Of a DNA stretch of 64,000 bases, positions 1 to 9,357 are shown in pieces. Both the position numbers and the translations under genes were made by a program. The DNA is taken from positions 248,001 through 312,000 of the forward strand of contig NZ_QGNY01000003.1 in assembly GCF_003173575.1 (NCBI RefSeq). Reading direction: 5' to 3'. The notes below the pieces were generated by a model, which was given only the letters and a program-made list of their open reading frames with translations, was not told the DNA's origin and searched no databases. This stretch comes from Pedobacter paludis. Its GTDB lineage: Bacteria > Bacteroidota > Bacteroidia > Sphingobacteriales > Sphingobacteriaceae. Positions within the stretch are counted from its first letter, which is position 1. The number at the start of each line of letters is the position of its first letter.

Positions 1-488
1 TTAATAATTACCAATATGGTAGACTTGCCTGGAGCAATTTTATTTCCTTTACCAGGCGCTGATAACTTTAATGCAAATACGATTTTTTTACCATAATTAC
101 GTTCGAGTACTGATCTACGAACAATGGCAATACCTTCGCTATTATCTGTTCCAAATGCAACATTAATTACGTTTGGATATTCTACAGCAGCAGATGGCAT
201 AAGTATGGCATTGGTAATGGTTCCGTTATTGATTAACTGAGTAACCGTATCGTTATTTAAAGTTAATCCAACCTGAAAAGCCTCTTCTGCTACTCCTGTT
301 AAAGAAATTTTAAAAGGTACTTTCACATATTCGTTGTCTATTGAAACATTCGAGGCAACAATACCCTCGCCCGTAATGCTTCTGGTGGTTGCGTCTGGCA
401 ACTTCAAATCATCAATTTGTGACTTGCTACAAGAATAAACACCAAAGATGGTTAGACTGATCAGTGCGATGTATATAAATTTTTTCAT
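1..488 (-). CDS. DUF1735-like surface lipoprotein, C-terminus outside window
   Basis: The reading frame starts at 488 with MKKFIYIALISL and stays open to the left edge, so 162 residues are visible and the end is missing. A lipoprotein signal ends at Cys20 (FGVYSC). The next ~140 residues form a beta-rich domain with the spacing of the DUF1735/BT_3987-like N-terminal domain found on SusD-associated surface proteins; that assignment is from memory of the family and is tentative. It is the last visible gene of the minus-strand SusCD operon, 31 bp after its upstream neighbour. A stop triplet at 1-3 is out of frame and does not end it. It is probably an outer-membrane surface glycan-binding or adhesin-type protein. 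Confidence 0.7.
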   Translation of the reverse strand, partial: MKKFIYIALISLTIFGVYSCSKSQIDDLKLPDATTRSITGEGIVASNVSIDNEYVKVPFKISLTGVAEEAFQVGLTLNNDTVTQLINNGTITNAILMPSAAVEYPNVINVAFGTDNSEGIAIVRRSVLERNYGKKIVFALKLSAPGKGNKIAPGKSTILVII

Positions 489-519
489 TTTATGATATTT
501 TAATTATCAGATATTCTGT

Positions 520-2223
520 TTATTGATCTAACCATACACGGCCATCAAGTCCCCAAGTTTGTTTGTTTGGAATCTTTAACCAGTTTATAATTTGTGCTGG
601 GATATCGCTCGTTTGTGGAACAAATACCGCCAATGTTTCTGGTGCCGGTGGGCAAATCAAATCATTAAAATTCTCCCAAGTGTACGTTCCCTGAAATTTA
701 AAATCATGGGCTTGAGAACTCAAATCGGCCATAATATTACCATTACCATCTGTTGCTGGCCAGTAACCTACCAAGAAATTAAAATAAGGATGACTTTGAT
801 CGATAGACGTTTGGCAAGCGTAGTTGGCAATCGTTCCATCAGGTACAGAAAACTTGAAGTAACGGATATCACTCACATATACATCTGGCTCACCATGTCC
901 ATTTCCATTTAAATAGCCCAATTTTAAAGGATTTGAATTCGCTAAGGAACCTGAACCTGTAATTTCTACTTCGTTGTTAAAATTACCATTGGTATAGGTA
1001 CGAACAAATCTTTGTCCGTTTCTAACTTCTATTTTTACAGATAAATTTGCCCATTTGCCTTTATCAATATTGGCACCTCTACATTGGTGGTAATCGCCAT
1101 CTTTAGTACCCCTCCATTCAAAGTACCAATATGCATCCTCTAAATAGATAACCCAGCCTACGCTCGGGTGACCGCTAGACCATTCATTACGTTTACCCAA
1201 AACACTTGGCCAGAAAAATTTATCCGCGTTCTTTTTAACCTTAAGCTCAATGGTCATTTTAGTGGTATCCTCGATGTTGTAAACATTCGCGTCTGCAGCA
1301 TCAACCTGAGCTCTGATATTTTGACCCTGAAAACGAATTGTTTTACCTAAGTATCGGTTACCCGTAAATGGTTTGGTTATAATTCTTTTTTTATAGGTTG
1401 GTGAATAGTATATTACAAATGAGTTTGCTTTGGGTTGGCTAAAAATAGTTTGATCATCTGCATTTGCAGGTAAAGTAAACTGTCCACCTGCACTCGAAGC
1501 GATAACAACCAGCCATTGCTCATTATTATAATTAGGGCGTTTTTTTAATGCGGTTAAAATATCGCCTACCGAGGTATCGAATTTTTCTATTGCTGTTTTA
1601 TAAGCAGGAAAGGAAATATCATACCCAGATGTTGCACCAGCAGTATTAACACCTGTAAAATGACCCACAACAACAGATGCCGTATCGCTGGTTAAATTGG
1701 TTATGACAGCTGCTTTAACCGCATCATCATCAGCTAACAGATTACTAACATCTGCTCCTGTTGTTAACGATTTAAATACCGTTGAAGAAGTGTAGGTAAC
1801 GATTTTTGATTTTGCGCTTGTTTCTTTAATCCTTTTAAAAATAATAGGATAATTCTGTAGATCATTATTTGTTAACGCATCGCTTGTAACCTTGTGTTTC
1901 TCTTTTTTAACACCGGTTAGCATATTTGCCCAGTTTGTTGCATTTGCAGTAGATGCAGGATCGCTTAACCCTACCCAACTGTAAATAGAGTTTGGTAAAA
2001 TTGCATCGATATTTGGTGTATTCGCATCCAAAACCGATTGGCCTCTTGCACCATCAACAATTAGGTACAAAACCTTGCGGTTTCCGTATTTTACTGTTGT
2101 TGTATCACTTGCGTTCTTATCTCCAATTGTTCTATCGAAATCTTTATTGCAAGAGAATATAGACGTAGTGATTATTGTTGCGATTAAGCCAATCAATAAT
2201 TTATATTTTTTCATCATGCTCAT
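520..2223 (-). CDS. Lipoprotein with degenerate alkaline-phosphatase/NPP fold and inserted LamG (DUF4983-like) domain
   Basis: A 567-residue lipoprotein with Cys25 in SIFSC. Residues ~50-250 follow the alkaline phosphatase/nucleotide pyrophosphatase fold: LYLIVDGARG at 52-61 carries the first metal Asp (D57), ANMLTG (99-104) follows the nucleophile strand, and VVGHFTG holds H188. The usual SDHG metal motif reads ASSAGG (242-247), so Asp and His are replaced by Ser and Ala; the Asp normally before GH is Val, and the nucleophile Thr position looks like Asn. Residues ~315-460 are a LamG/concanavalin-like domain (DUF4983 type) inserted before the fold's last part, which resumes near DIPAQIINWLKI. 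The start could be any of three clustered ATGs (2223, 2217, 2214). Likely a binding protein rather than an active phosphoesterase. Confidence 0.75.
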   Translation of the reverse strand: MSMMKKYKLLIGLIATIITTSIFSCNKDFDRTIGDKNASDTTTVKYGNRKVLYLIVDGARGQSVLDANTPNIDAILPNSIYSWVGLSDPASTANATNWANMLTGVKKEKHKVTSDALTNNDLQNYPIIFKRIKETSAKSKIVTYTSSTVFKSLTTGADVSNLLADDDAVKAAVITNLTSDTASVVVGHFTGVNTAGATSGYDISFPAYKTAIEKFDTSVGDILTALKKRPNYNNEQWLVVIASSAGGQFTLPANADDQTIFSQPKANSFVIYYSPTYKKRIITKPFTGNRYLGKTIRFQGQNIRAQVDAADANVYNIEDTTKMTIELKVKKNADKFFWPSVLGKRNEWSSGHPSVGWVIYLEDAYWYFEWRGTKDGDYHQCRGANIDKGKWANLSVKIEVRNGQRFVRTYTNGNFNNEVEITGSGSLANSNPLKLGYLNGNGHGEPDVYVSDIRYFKFSVPDGTIANYACQTSIDQSHPYFNFLVGYWPATDGNGNIMADLSSQAHDFKFQGTYTWENFNDLICPPAPETLAVFVPQTSDIPAQIINWLKIPNKQTWGLDGRVWLDQ

Positions 2224-2253
2224 CTTAATTTATATTTTGGTTAGCTTAATCTA

Positions 2254-3873
2254 TTATTCGATGGTAACTCTAATGATGTTATTTAAAGGTTGATTATCAA
2301 AACGATTAAAACCACCAATTAACAACAATGCTTTTTTTCCATCAGCTGATTTTGTTTCTACAATATCAGAAAGGCTTCCGTTAAACGGTCCGGTTGAGTT
2401 GTAACCAGCGGCCAATGTTCCTGTAGGTGTTAATACCATAAAACCATTACGGGTTACGTTATTATATTTAACAAAATAACCACTTACCACGATCAATCCG
2501 TTTGTAAGTTGTTTAGCATAATTGGCTTGACCACCCTCAAAGGCCCTAGAAACAAAAGATTCATCTAAAGTTCCGTTTTCATTTAAAACCGCAACACCAA
2601 TAGCCAATTTCCCATTATATTGAGTGAAGCTTCCAGTAATTACGTATTTTTTTGTTGTTGCGTTGTATGTACAAGAACTTATTACGTTATCTGCTCCGCT
2701 ACCAGGTGTAAATGTTGGGTCAATATTTCCATCAGGATTTAATCTAACAATTCTATTTGCAGGTTGTCCATCAAAAGTATTGAAACTGCCAAACACCACT
2801 AATTTTTCCAACTTATCGGCATCTGTATGCATATAGCTGTCTATATTACCGTTTCCACTTTCTTTCCCTTTGTTTGTAGCGGTATTAAAGCGGAAGGTTT
2901 TATCTAAACTACCATCTAAATTAAAACGTAAAACCTGTCTAATTTCAGTACTATCTAATATAACGGTATCTCGCGAAAAATCGTAATTAAACTTATCATA
3001 AGTTCTCTTAACATAATATCTAAAATTACCTGTTGCCAAAATTTTTCCCTGGTGCGCATACACTCTATTGATATAGGCATTGGTACCACCATTAAATTTA
3101 GGAAACCATTTTTGTGTAACTGTATCTGTTAGGGTTGGCTTCCTTTTAGTCTGGATTTTAACTGTATCAATAGCACCGCTTGTAAATAGGCTGGTAATGT
3201 TGCTGATATTCTCGGTACGTTGGTTAAAGCCACTAAAGCCACCTGCAATAATAAAACGGCCACCAATTTCCAATACCCTAGCCAATCCTCCATTGGATCC
3301 TTTACCTGTACGGAAGGTACGATCGTATTCGCCATCGGCAGATGTTCTGGCTATTCTATTTATTGGAACAACACCACCTTTATTATCATAATTTGTGAAG
3401 TTACCCACGATTATATCTCTGCCATCAAGCATTTCGTAAACCTGACTAACGTAGCCATTGGTACCTGCAGTTGCCTTAAAAGTAGGATCAATTTGAATAA
3501 GACCCGTTACTGTGAAAAGCGGACCTATAAATAATTGATCGCCTATAGCAATTGAGGTTACACCAGTACTTCCAGATGCCGGTACTTTAACTGTTATTGT
3601 TGTAGCGGTTACACCAACAACTTCAGCTTTTTCTCCATTAAACATGAAGGTTAATTGATCTTTGAATTTGTCGAAGCCGGTTGCCTTAATGGTTACGGTT
3701 GTTCCAACTATACCTATCGCAGGTACTGGAACATCAGTTTGCGAAATGGCTACGCCCAATGGCGATTTTGCATCTGCATAAGGATCCGGAATTGCTTCTT
3801 CTGCCTTTTTACATCCTTGAAAGCTGAAAGCTAATAAGGCAATTATTGCGAATATTAAATTAATTTTTTTCAT
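2254..3873 (-). CDS. IPT/TIG plus delta-60 repeat surface lipoprotein (DUF5008-like)
   Basis: A 539-residue lipoprotein with Cys21 (SFQGC). Residues ~40-125 look like an IPT/TIG immunoglobulin-like domain (VPAIGIVGTTVTIKATGF). The remainder consists of repeated blocks of the delta-60 type: a D-x-T/S-F start, a stretch with GG or GN, then I-V-G-x-F-x-x-Y/F, e.g. DPTFKATAG, YDRTFRTGKG, LDKTFRFN, DPTFTPGSG and LDESF. Such blocks build a propeller-like repeat domain in secreted Bacteroidota proteins. It lies 30 bp downstream of the fasciclin gene and 30 bp upstream of the phosphatase-fold gene, inside the SusCD operon, so it is probably an exposed accessory binding protein. Its ligand is unknown. 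Confidence 0.75.
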   Translation of the reverse strand: MKKINLIFAIIALLAFSFQGCKKAEEAIPDPYADAKSPLGVAISQTDVPVPAIGIVGTTVTIKATGFDKFKDQLTFMFNGEKAEVVGVTATTITVKVPASGSTGVTSIAIGDQLFIGPLFTVTGLIQIDPTFKATAGTNGYVSQVYEMLDGRDIIVGNFTNYDNKGGVVPINRIARTSADGEYDRTFRTGKGSNGGLARVLEIGGRFIIAGGFSGFNQRTENISNITSLFTSGAIDTVKIQTKRKPTLTDTVTQKWFPKFNGGTNAYINRVYAHQGKILATGNFRYYVKRTYDKFNYDFSRDTVILDSTEIRQVLRFNLDGSLDKTFRFNTATNKGKESGNGNIDSYMHTDADKLEKLVVFGSFNTFDGQPANRIVRLNPDGNIDPTFTPGSGADNVISSCTYNATTKKYVITGSFTQYNGKLAIGVAVLNENGTLDESFVSRAFEGGQANYAKQLTNGLIVVSGYFVKYNNVTRNGFMVLTPTGTLAAGYNSTGPFNGSLSDIVETKSADGKKALLLIGGFNRFDNQPLNNIIRVTIE

Positions 3874-3906
3874 CGTTTAATTTCTTGAGGTAAACCTAAT
3901 ATGGCC

Positions 3907-4635
3907 TTAATTAGATGGATTAGAAGGAGTTAAACCACTATAATACACATCACTAAAAAAATCGTATCTGGCAAATCCGAAATATGCACCATTATAAGCT
4001 AGAGCATGCACCACACCATTTGTAGGTTTAATATCAGACGATGATACGGCATTGCTATACCAATTGTCATTTGGTTTTGAAGCATCGGGTATGTAAGTTA
4101 AAACCAATTGACGGTAGCCTATATATTTAATGTTATTGGCTGTAGCATAGGTTACTCCAATATTTGAAATGTTACCACCTAAAGAATAATACAAACCACC
4201 AGGGTAAACAGATTTAACATCAAAATCTATTTGTTGATAATCTTTAAGTCTATTTACACCTTTAAACATATAGCGTTGCAAAAATCTTTTCCAGATTAGA
4301 GGACTTATCTGATCCAGTGTTTTAACCGTATCTTTTCCAGAATAAAACAGGTAATTATTTAAACCATCTGTTCTTATCGTTCCGATTGTTCTTTTGATTA
4401 CATCGTCATCAAATGCAAAAAAGGTAAAATCATCTTTAGTAAATTCGTTTTCCATACCGGCCAGTTTTACAATTTTAGCTACCGTATCGAAAGGAACTTT
4501 CTTAGCTTGCAAATATTGAAGCATGTTGCCTGGATAATTAGGATCTGCTAAACCACCATCATTATAATACTCATCTCGTTTACAAGCATTTAGCAATAAA
4601 AGTAAAGCAACGCAAGCAAAAATTAGCTTTTTCAT
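3907..4635 (-). CDS. Fasciclin-domain lipoprotein
   Basis: Starting at the ATG at 4635 (MKKLIFACVALLLLLNAC) gives a 242-residue lipoprotein with Cys18. A start 30 bp upstream would overlap the preceding SusD gene and spoil the signal peptide, so it was not used. Residues ~35-225 form a fasciclin (FAS1)-like domain: NMLQYLQAKKVPFDTVAKIV resembles the first helix, and DDFTFFAFDDDVI replaces the usual T-x-F-A-P-x-D/N motif. FAS1 domains mediate adhesion or carbohydrate/protein binding. The gene sits directly after the second SusD and mirrors the fasciclin protein that follows the first SusD. Confidence 0.75.
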   Translation of the reverse strand: MKKLIFACVALLLLLNACKRDEYYNDGGLADPNYPGNMLQYLQAKKVPFDTVAKIVKLAGMENEFTKDDFTFFAFDDDVIKRTIGTIRTDGLNNYLFYSGKDTVKTLDQISPLIWKRFLQRYMFKGVNRLKDYQQIDFDVKSVYPGGLYYSLGGNISNIGVTYATANNIKYIGYRQLVLTYIPDASKPNDNWYSNAVSSSDIKPTNGVVHALAYNGAYFGFARYDFFSDVYYSGLTPSNPSN

Positions 4636-4654
4636 ATATCTTTTGTTATTATAA

Positions 4655-6178
4655 TTAATTACCACCGTTAACCCAATAATCGTTCAACTTCATATAAGGG
4701 TTGTTGTTTAAAGCATTTGAGCTGATCGGCCAAGTCCAAGCACCACGACTAAATTTATCCGAAGTAAGTACATTGTAAGACCATTGGCTACTTAAAATGC
4801 GTTTTGTTCTTACCAAATCGAAATAGTGATGACCTTCACCGATAAGTTCTCTTGATCTTTCGAAGAAGATAAAATCTTTTAATTCGGTACCACCACCACC
4901 ACTGTATTTTGATGCCTGTGCACGATCTCTAACTTTATTTACCATAGTAATGGCATCTGCATCCTGACCTAAATTTGCCAAGGCTTCAGCATATAATAAT
5001 AGCTCGCCGCCATATCTAAAAATCATAAAAGTATTATCTGGATTTGCATCTTCCTCACCTGTAATGAATGAGTTTTTAGCAAATTTTAGCATCATAAACT
5101 TTCCATTATCTGTAAAAATATCTTCGTTAAACCAGGTGCTAATTCTTTTATCACTTCCATCTTGAAAAATTTTCTGCATATACTCTCCTCTGTAATAAGC
5201 AAAACTTACACGGTGGGTATATTCCGGTCTTTTGTATGGATAATGCAAAAACATATCGGCAATTGGCGCAACATTTAAAACTGCGTCACCATAATTTATA
5301 CTTTGATAAAATTCAAATAAGCTTTCATCAGAACGGCCCTTAATTACAGATGCCCATTCACTAAGTGGCAATAATCTATAAGCATTACTGCCAACCAGTT
5401 CTTTGCCTAAGTCTGCGGTAGCTTGATAATATTTATTGGCATTGGCACCATCAAAACCAGCATTCCACATGTTCATTTCCATCATCAAAGCAATGATACT
5501 GCCTCTATTGGCCCTCACTCCTTTTAATGCCGGATCAGCGTAAGTAAATGGAATTTGGCTTTTGTACCCATTTAAATCTGCAATGCATTTATTTAATACC
5601 GATACAAAATTTTCTCTTGGCAAGGCAGCTGAGTGGAAAGCATCAGTATAATACACCACGTCTCCGTATAACCTAACCATAGTAAAGTAGCAAAGCGAGC
5701 GAATAAATGCGGCTTCAGCTTTAAACTGTCCCTTTTCTGTATCGGATACTCCAGGGATGCCTTCATCTAATTTTGCGATTAAAATATTTGCACCTTGTAT
5801 AACCTGATAATAACCATTCCAATCGGTAATTCTTCCAAAGTTGTAAAAATCCCAAGGCTGACCGCCTCTAATTAAACCTAAAATGTCGTTTCTACCTAAG
5901 TATTCTACAAACTCTCTTGCCGGAGCCAAATCTGCCTGGCTTTCGTGTAAAACTTCACCAGATCTATATTCTCCAACTGCTCCAACATAATGCGTTTCGT
6001 TCATTTTGCCGAAAGCAATTCGCGATAAATCATAAATATTGGCAACAACATCTTCTTTAGATTGGAAAAAATTATTCCCGGTTAATTTATCTAAAGGCTG
6101 TATGTTTAAAAACTTTTTACATGCAGGCAAGCAAAACGATGCTGCAATAACTAAAGTATAAATGATAACTTTTTTCAT
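4655..6178 (-). CDS. SusD/RagB family outer-membrane lipoprotein (second copy)
   Basis: A 507-residue SusD-type lipoprotein: signal to Cys20 (LPACKKFLNIQP), followed by the usual N-terminal helical region (DKLTGNNFFQSKEDV), TPR-like helices, and the C-terminal ERSRELIGEGHHYFDLVRT block typical of the RagB/SusD domain. SusD proteins cap the SusC barrel and bind substrate at the cell surface. It starts 11 bp after the stop of the adjacent SusC, the standard pairing. It differs in sequence from the SusD at 11608-13113, so the two pairs are old paralogues, not a recent duplication. Confidence 0.92.
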   Translation of the reverse strand: MKKVIIYTLVIAASFCLPACKKFLNIQPLDKLTGNNFFQSKEDVVANIYDLSRIAFGKMNETHYVGAVGEYRSGEVLHESQADLAPAREFVEYLGRNDILGLIRGGQPWDFYNFGRITDWNGYYQVIQGANILIAKLDEGIPGVSDTEKGQFKAEAAFIRSLCYFTMVRLYGDVVYYTDAFHSAALPRENFVSVLNKCIADLNGYKSQIPFTYADPALKGVRANRGSIIALMMEMNMWNAGFDGANANKYYQATADLGKELVGSNAYRLLPLSEWASVIKGRSDESLFEFYQSINYGDAVLNVAPIADMFLHYPYKRPEYTHRVSFAYYRGEYMQKIFQDGSDKRISTWFNEDIFTDNGKFMMLKFAKNSFITGEEDANPDNTFMIFRYGGELLLYAEALANLGQDADAITMVNKVRDRAQASKYSGGGGTELKDFIFFERSRELIGEGHHYFDLVRTKRILSSQWSYNVLTSDKFSRGAWTWPISSNALNNNPYMKLNDYWVNGGN

Positions 6179-6189
6179 AATAATATTTT

Positions 6190-9100
6190 TTAGTTGCCTG
6201 TATTAAGTTCTAAGTTTAAACCAATATTATAAGTACGTGGTACAGGGTATCCGTTAGAAATATCTCTTCCCAGTGTGGTTACGTTTTCTGGGTTTGGCCC
6301 GCTATATTTTGAGAAAGTAATTAAGTTGTTGGTAGAACCAAATATTCTCAAATTGGCTAATCCAAAACGGCGGATTAACTTTTTATCGAACATGTATGAT
6401 AGTGTTAAGTTGTTAATTTTCAAGTAAGAACCACTTTCCTGCCATAAAGTTTGATCGGCTCTCAATGGTTGAACAGCTCCGTAACGACTGTAATCATAAG
6501 GATATGGATATTTAGCATCATCTCCCGGTTTCATCCAGATGTTTAAATCATTTAAAGGTACAACTGCATTTAATGCATATGGATCTCTCATGATGGCAAT
6601 ACGATCTGCTAAGGCGTTGTTTAAGATTGTTCGATCAGCAGTATAACTTGCATAAACATTTAAACCCCAGTTTTTATACCTCATGGTAAATGATAAACCG
6701 CCTGTAAATAATGGCTGAGAGTTTCCTGTTACTTCGTAATCTCTACCATCTAAAATATAATCTCCGTTAACATCTTTCAACCTTGGGTCTCCGGCGTTAA
6801 AGAAAGTACCGTTAGTTTGGTATCTTTTACCCGTAACCGGATCTGTTGGCACATCTGAATCGTTGGCATAAACACCTTGATTTATGCGCAAATAGTTTGA
6901 TAAGGTATTTCTTCCTACACGGTAAACAATATGCTGTAAATAAGCTGATCCATCGAAACGGATATATTGGCCATTATATTCTTCAGGAAGTTTTAATAAA
7001 ACATCTCTATTATATGCGCCGTTTACAGAGAATGACAAATCAAAATCTTTGCTTGTAATGGCTTTGATATTTAAGCTGATTTCCGAACCGTAATTCGCAA
7101 TACCCAAATCGTTACTTGCTAAACGAGAGAAACCTGTTGTATTAGATAAGAAGCGATCGAACAATAAGTTGTCAACCTTTTTGAAGTAAGTATCAAAAAC
7201 GATAGAGAATCTGTTGAAAAACCCTAAATCGAAACCTAAGTTGTATTGACTTGTTGTTGTTGGTTTTAATGCCGGGTTAGGAATTAAATCGTAATTAATA
7301 CCAATGGTTTGTGTATTGTTAAAGTTGCCATTTAAGTTATAAATACCATATATACTTTGAAGGTTTCCCGTTGGCGCAATATTTTGGCCCCATGTTAACC
7401 TTAAGCTACCATAGTCTAACCATTTTTTATCAACCAGCCAGTTTTCCTTGTTGAAGTTCCATCTTAAACCAACAGATGAGTTTTTTGAATATGGATTTTC
7501 CAAACCACTTGATGATGTACCATCCAAGCGATAAGAAAACTCAGCCACATATTTTTTATCGTAATCATAAGATAACGATCCTGCAAATGATGCAATGGTT
7601 GCATTTCTATAGTTACTTAAAACCCCACCACCTCTTGAGTAAAATCCATCATACCCAACTGGGCCTTGAAGCTGATCGTTCGGAATTCTTTCCTGTTGTG
7701 TTATGGTTGCTTGAGAGCCCTGTTTGTAAATCTCATTAAATGTGTTTACAAAGAAGTTGTGCTTTTCGCCTAGTGTCTTTGCATAGGTGATCGAGTTTCT
7801 ATTATACAATTGGAAATTTCTACCTGCATAATCGTACAGTTTAGCAAACTGTCCATTTGCAACTGCTGGCGTAAATGTGGTTTCAGTATCTGATGTATAA
7901 TCATAACTTAAAGTAGATGATGCTGCTAAACCTGGAATAAATTCGTAACGGGCGTCAATATTCGTTCTTAAGTTTCTTGAGTTGTTATCATTTAAAGTTT
8001 GCAAAGCAGATAATACACCACCAGATGCCTGATAGAAAGAAGGCGGAGGCAAAAGTGTAGATGCTTGCCCATTAGAAGCTACACCCGATTGCAATAATCC
8101 GGCTCCATTACCTTTATTCTGTTTACCAACCGAACCATTAACAAAACCGAAAAATCTAAATTTATCGTTCGGTTTAAATTCCATGTTCATGTTTAGGTTA
8201 TAACGATTATAGCCAGTGTTTTTAATTACGCCTTTTTCAGCATAATACCCCATATTGGCTTTGTAGTTAAATTTTTGATCACCACCATCTAAAGCCAAGT
8301 TATGACTCTGGTTATAAGTAGTTTGATAAAATACATCCTGCCAATCGGTAGAGTTGTTCCAATATGCATTTAAACTATCGGCCAAGAAAGGGGTATTACT
8401 AATCCTTCTGATTTGATCGATGTTTTGCGCATTTAAAATAATCTGTTGAATTTTTAAAGATCTTTCAGAATTACCACCTAAAGTTTCACGTAATTTTGGC
8501 GGTGCATTAACGAAAAAGTTCGATACATATTTAATACGTGGAATTTTTGAATTACCTCTTTTTGTAGTAATAATAATTACACCATAAGCACCCCTAGATC
8601 CATACATTGAGGTTGCCTGAGCATCTTTCAAAATCTGAATATTTTCGATGTCCTCTTGAGGGATCAAAGAAAGCGGGCTAACACCTGGGCCTTGCGTTTG
8701 AAAACCAAATTCGGCTGCTTTATCAGCATCCAATGGCACACCGTCAATAATATACAATGGAGAGGTTGGTTGTAAAAACGAATCGTTACCACTACCAGAA
8801 ATACTTAAGCTAGAAAGACCACGAACCTGTACAGAACCCCTAAAGCCTGGTGCACCTGTATTGTTCTGAATATTTAATCCCGGTACTTTACCTTGTAAAA
8901 GCGTTTCTATATTGGATACGGGAATATCTGATACATCTTTACCAGTAAGCACCGTTACCGAACCTGCAGTAGTTTCCTTAGGTCTGTTTTGGTAAGCTAC
9001 AATAATAACCTCGCTCAAATCTTTTCGATCTTCACTTATGGTAACCGTAATATTGGTTTGATCGGTAATTTTAGCCGATGCAGTATTGTATCCTAAAAAT

Positions 9101-9336
9101 TTAAATAATAGTGTTCCACCAACAGGCACGCTGGCCGAAAATTTTCCATCGCCGTTGGTTTGCGTTAAACCCTTATTTGTGGCTTGCAAAACAACAGATA
9201 CACCTGGAACGCCCTGTTTAGTGTCTTTATCGATAACCCTACCATTCACAATAATATTTCTTTCTTGCGAATAGGCATTCGTACCACATATTATACATAC
9301 AATAAGTAATGTATATAAAAGTATATTTCTTTTCAT
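6190..9336 (-). CDS. SusC/RagA family TonB-linked outer-membrane transporter (second copy)
   Basis: The ATG at 9336 gives 1048 residues beginning MKRNILLYTLL; an upstream TTG would only add seven residues before the signal peptide. After the signal comes a carboxypeptidase-regulatory-like N-terminal extension (VNGRVIDKDTKQGVPGVSVV), a TonB-box-like segment (LSEVIIVAYQ), the SusC plug with LYIIDGVPL and an SMYGSRGAYGVIIITTKRG signature, then a 22-strand-type beta barrel ending in an aromatic-poor GLNLELNTGN tail. It imports large ligands across the outer membrane with energy from TonB. It precedes its SusD partner by 11 bp. Confidence 0.93.
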   Translation of the reverse strand: MKRNILLYTLLIVCIICGTNAYSQERNIIVNGRVIDKDTKQGVPGVSVVLQATNKGLTQTNGDGKFSASVPVGGTLLFKFLGYNTASAKITDQTNITVTISEDRKDLSEVIIVAYQNRPKETTAGSVTVLTGKDVSDIPVSNIETLLQGKVPGLNIQNNTGAPGFRGSVQVRGLSSLSISGSGNDSFLQPTSPLYIIDGVPLDADKAAEFGFQTQGPGVSPLSLIPQEDIENIQILKDAQATSMYGSRGAYGVIIITTKRGNSKIPRIKYVSNFFVNAPPKLRETLGGNSERSLKIQQIILNAQNIDQIRRISNTPFLADSLNAYWNNSTDWQDVFYQTTYNQSHNLALDGGDQKFNYKANMGYYAEKGVIKNTGYNRYNLNMNMEFKPNDKFRFFGFVNGSVGKQNKGNGAGLLQSGVASNGQASTLLPPPSFYQASGGVLSALQTLNDNNSRNLRTNIDARYEFIPGLAASSTLSYDYTSDTETTFTPAVANGQFAKLYDYAGRNFQLYNRNSITYAKTLGEKHNFFVNTFNEIYKQGSQATITQQERIPNDQLQGPVGYDGFYSRGGGVLSNYRNATIASFAGSLSYDYDKKYVAEFSYRLDGTSSSGLENPYSKNSSVGLRWNFNKENWLVDKKWLDYGSLRLTWGQNIAPTGNLQSIYGIYNLNGNFNNTQTIGINYDLIPNPALKPTTTSQYNLGFDLGFFNRFSIVFDTYFKKVDNLLFDRFLSNTTGFSRLASNDLGIANYGSEISLNIKAITSKDFDLSFSVNGAYNRDVLLKLPEEYNGQYIRFDGSAYLQHIVYRVGRNTLSNYLRINQGVYANDSDVPTDPVTGKRYQTNGTFFNAGDPRLKDVNGDYILDGRDYEVTGNSQPLFTGGLSFTMRYKNWGLNVYASYTADRTILNNALADRIAIMRDPYALNAVVPLNDLNIWMKPGDDAKYPYPYDYSRYGAVQPLRADQTLWQESGSYLKINNLTLSYMFDKKLIRRFGLANLRIFGSTNNLITFSKYSGPNPENVTTLGRDISNGYPVPRTYNIGLNLELNTGN

Positions 9337-9357
9337 AATATTAGCTTTATTGATCAA

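Noticed and set aside
520..2223. Functional phosphodiesterase assignment
   Set aside because: The metal-binding SDHG motif reads SSAG and further ligands look substituted.
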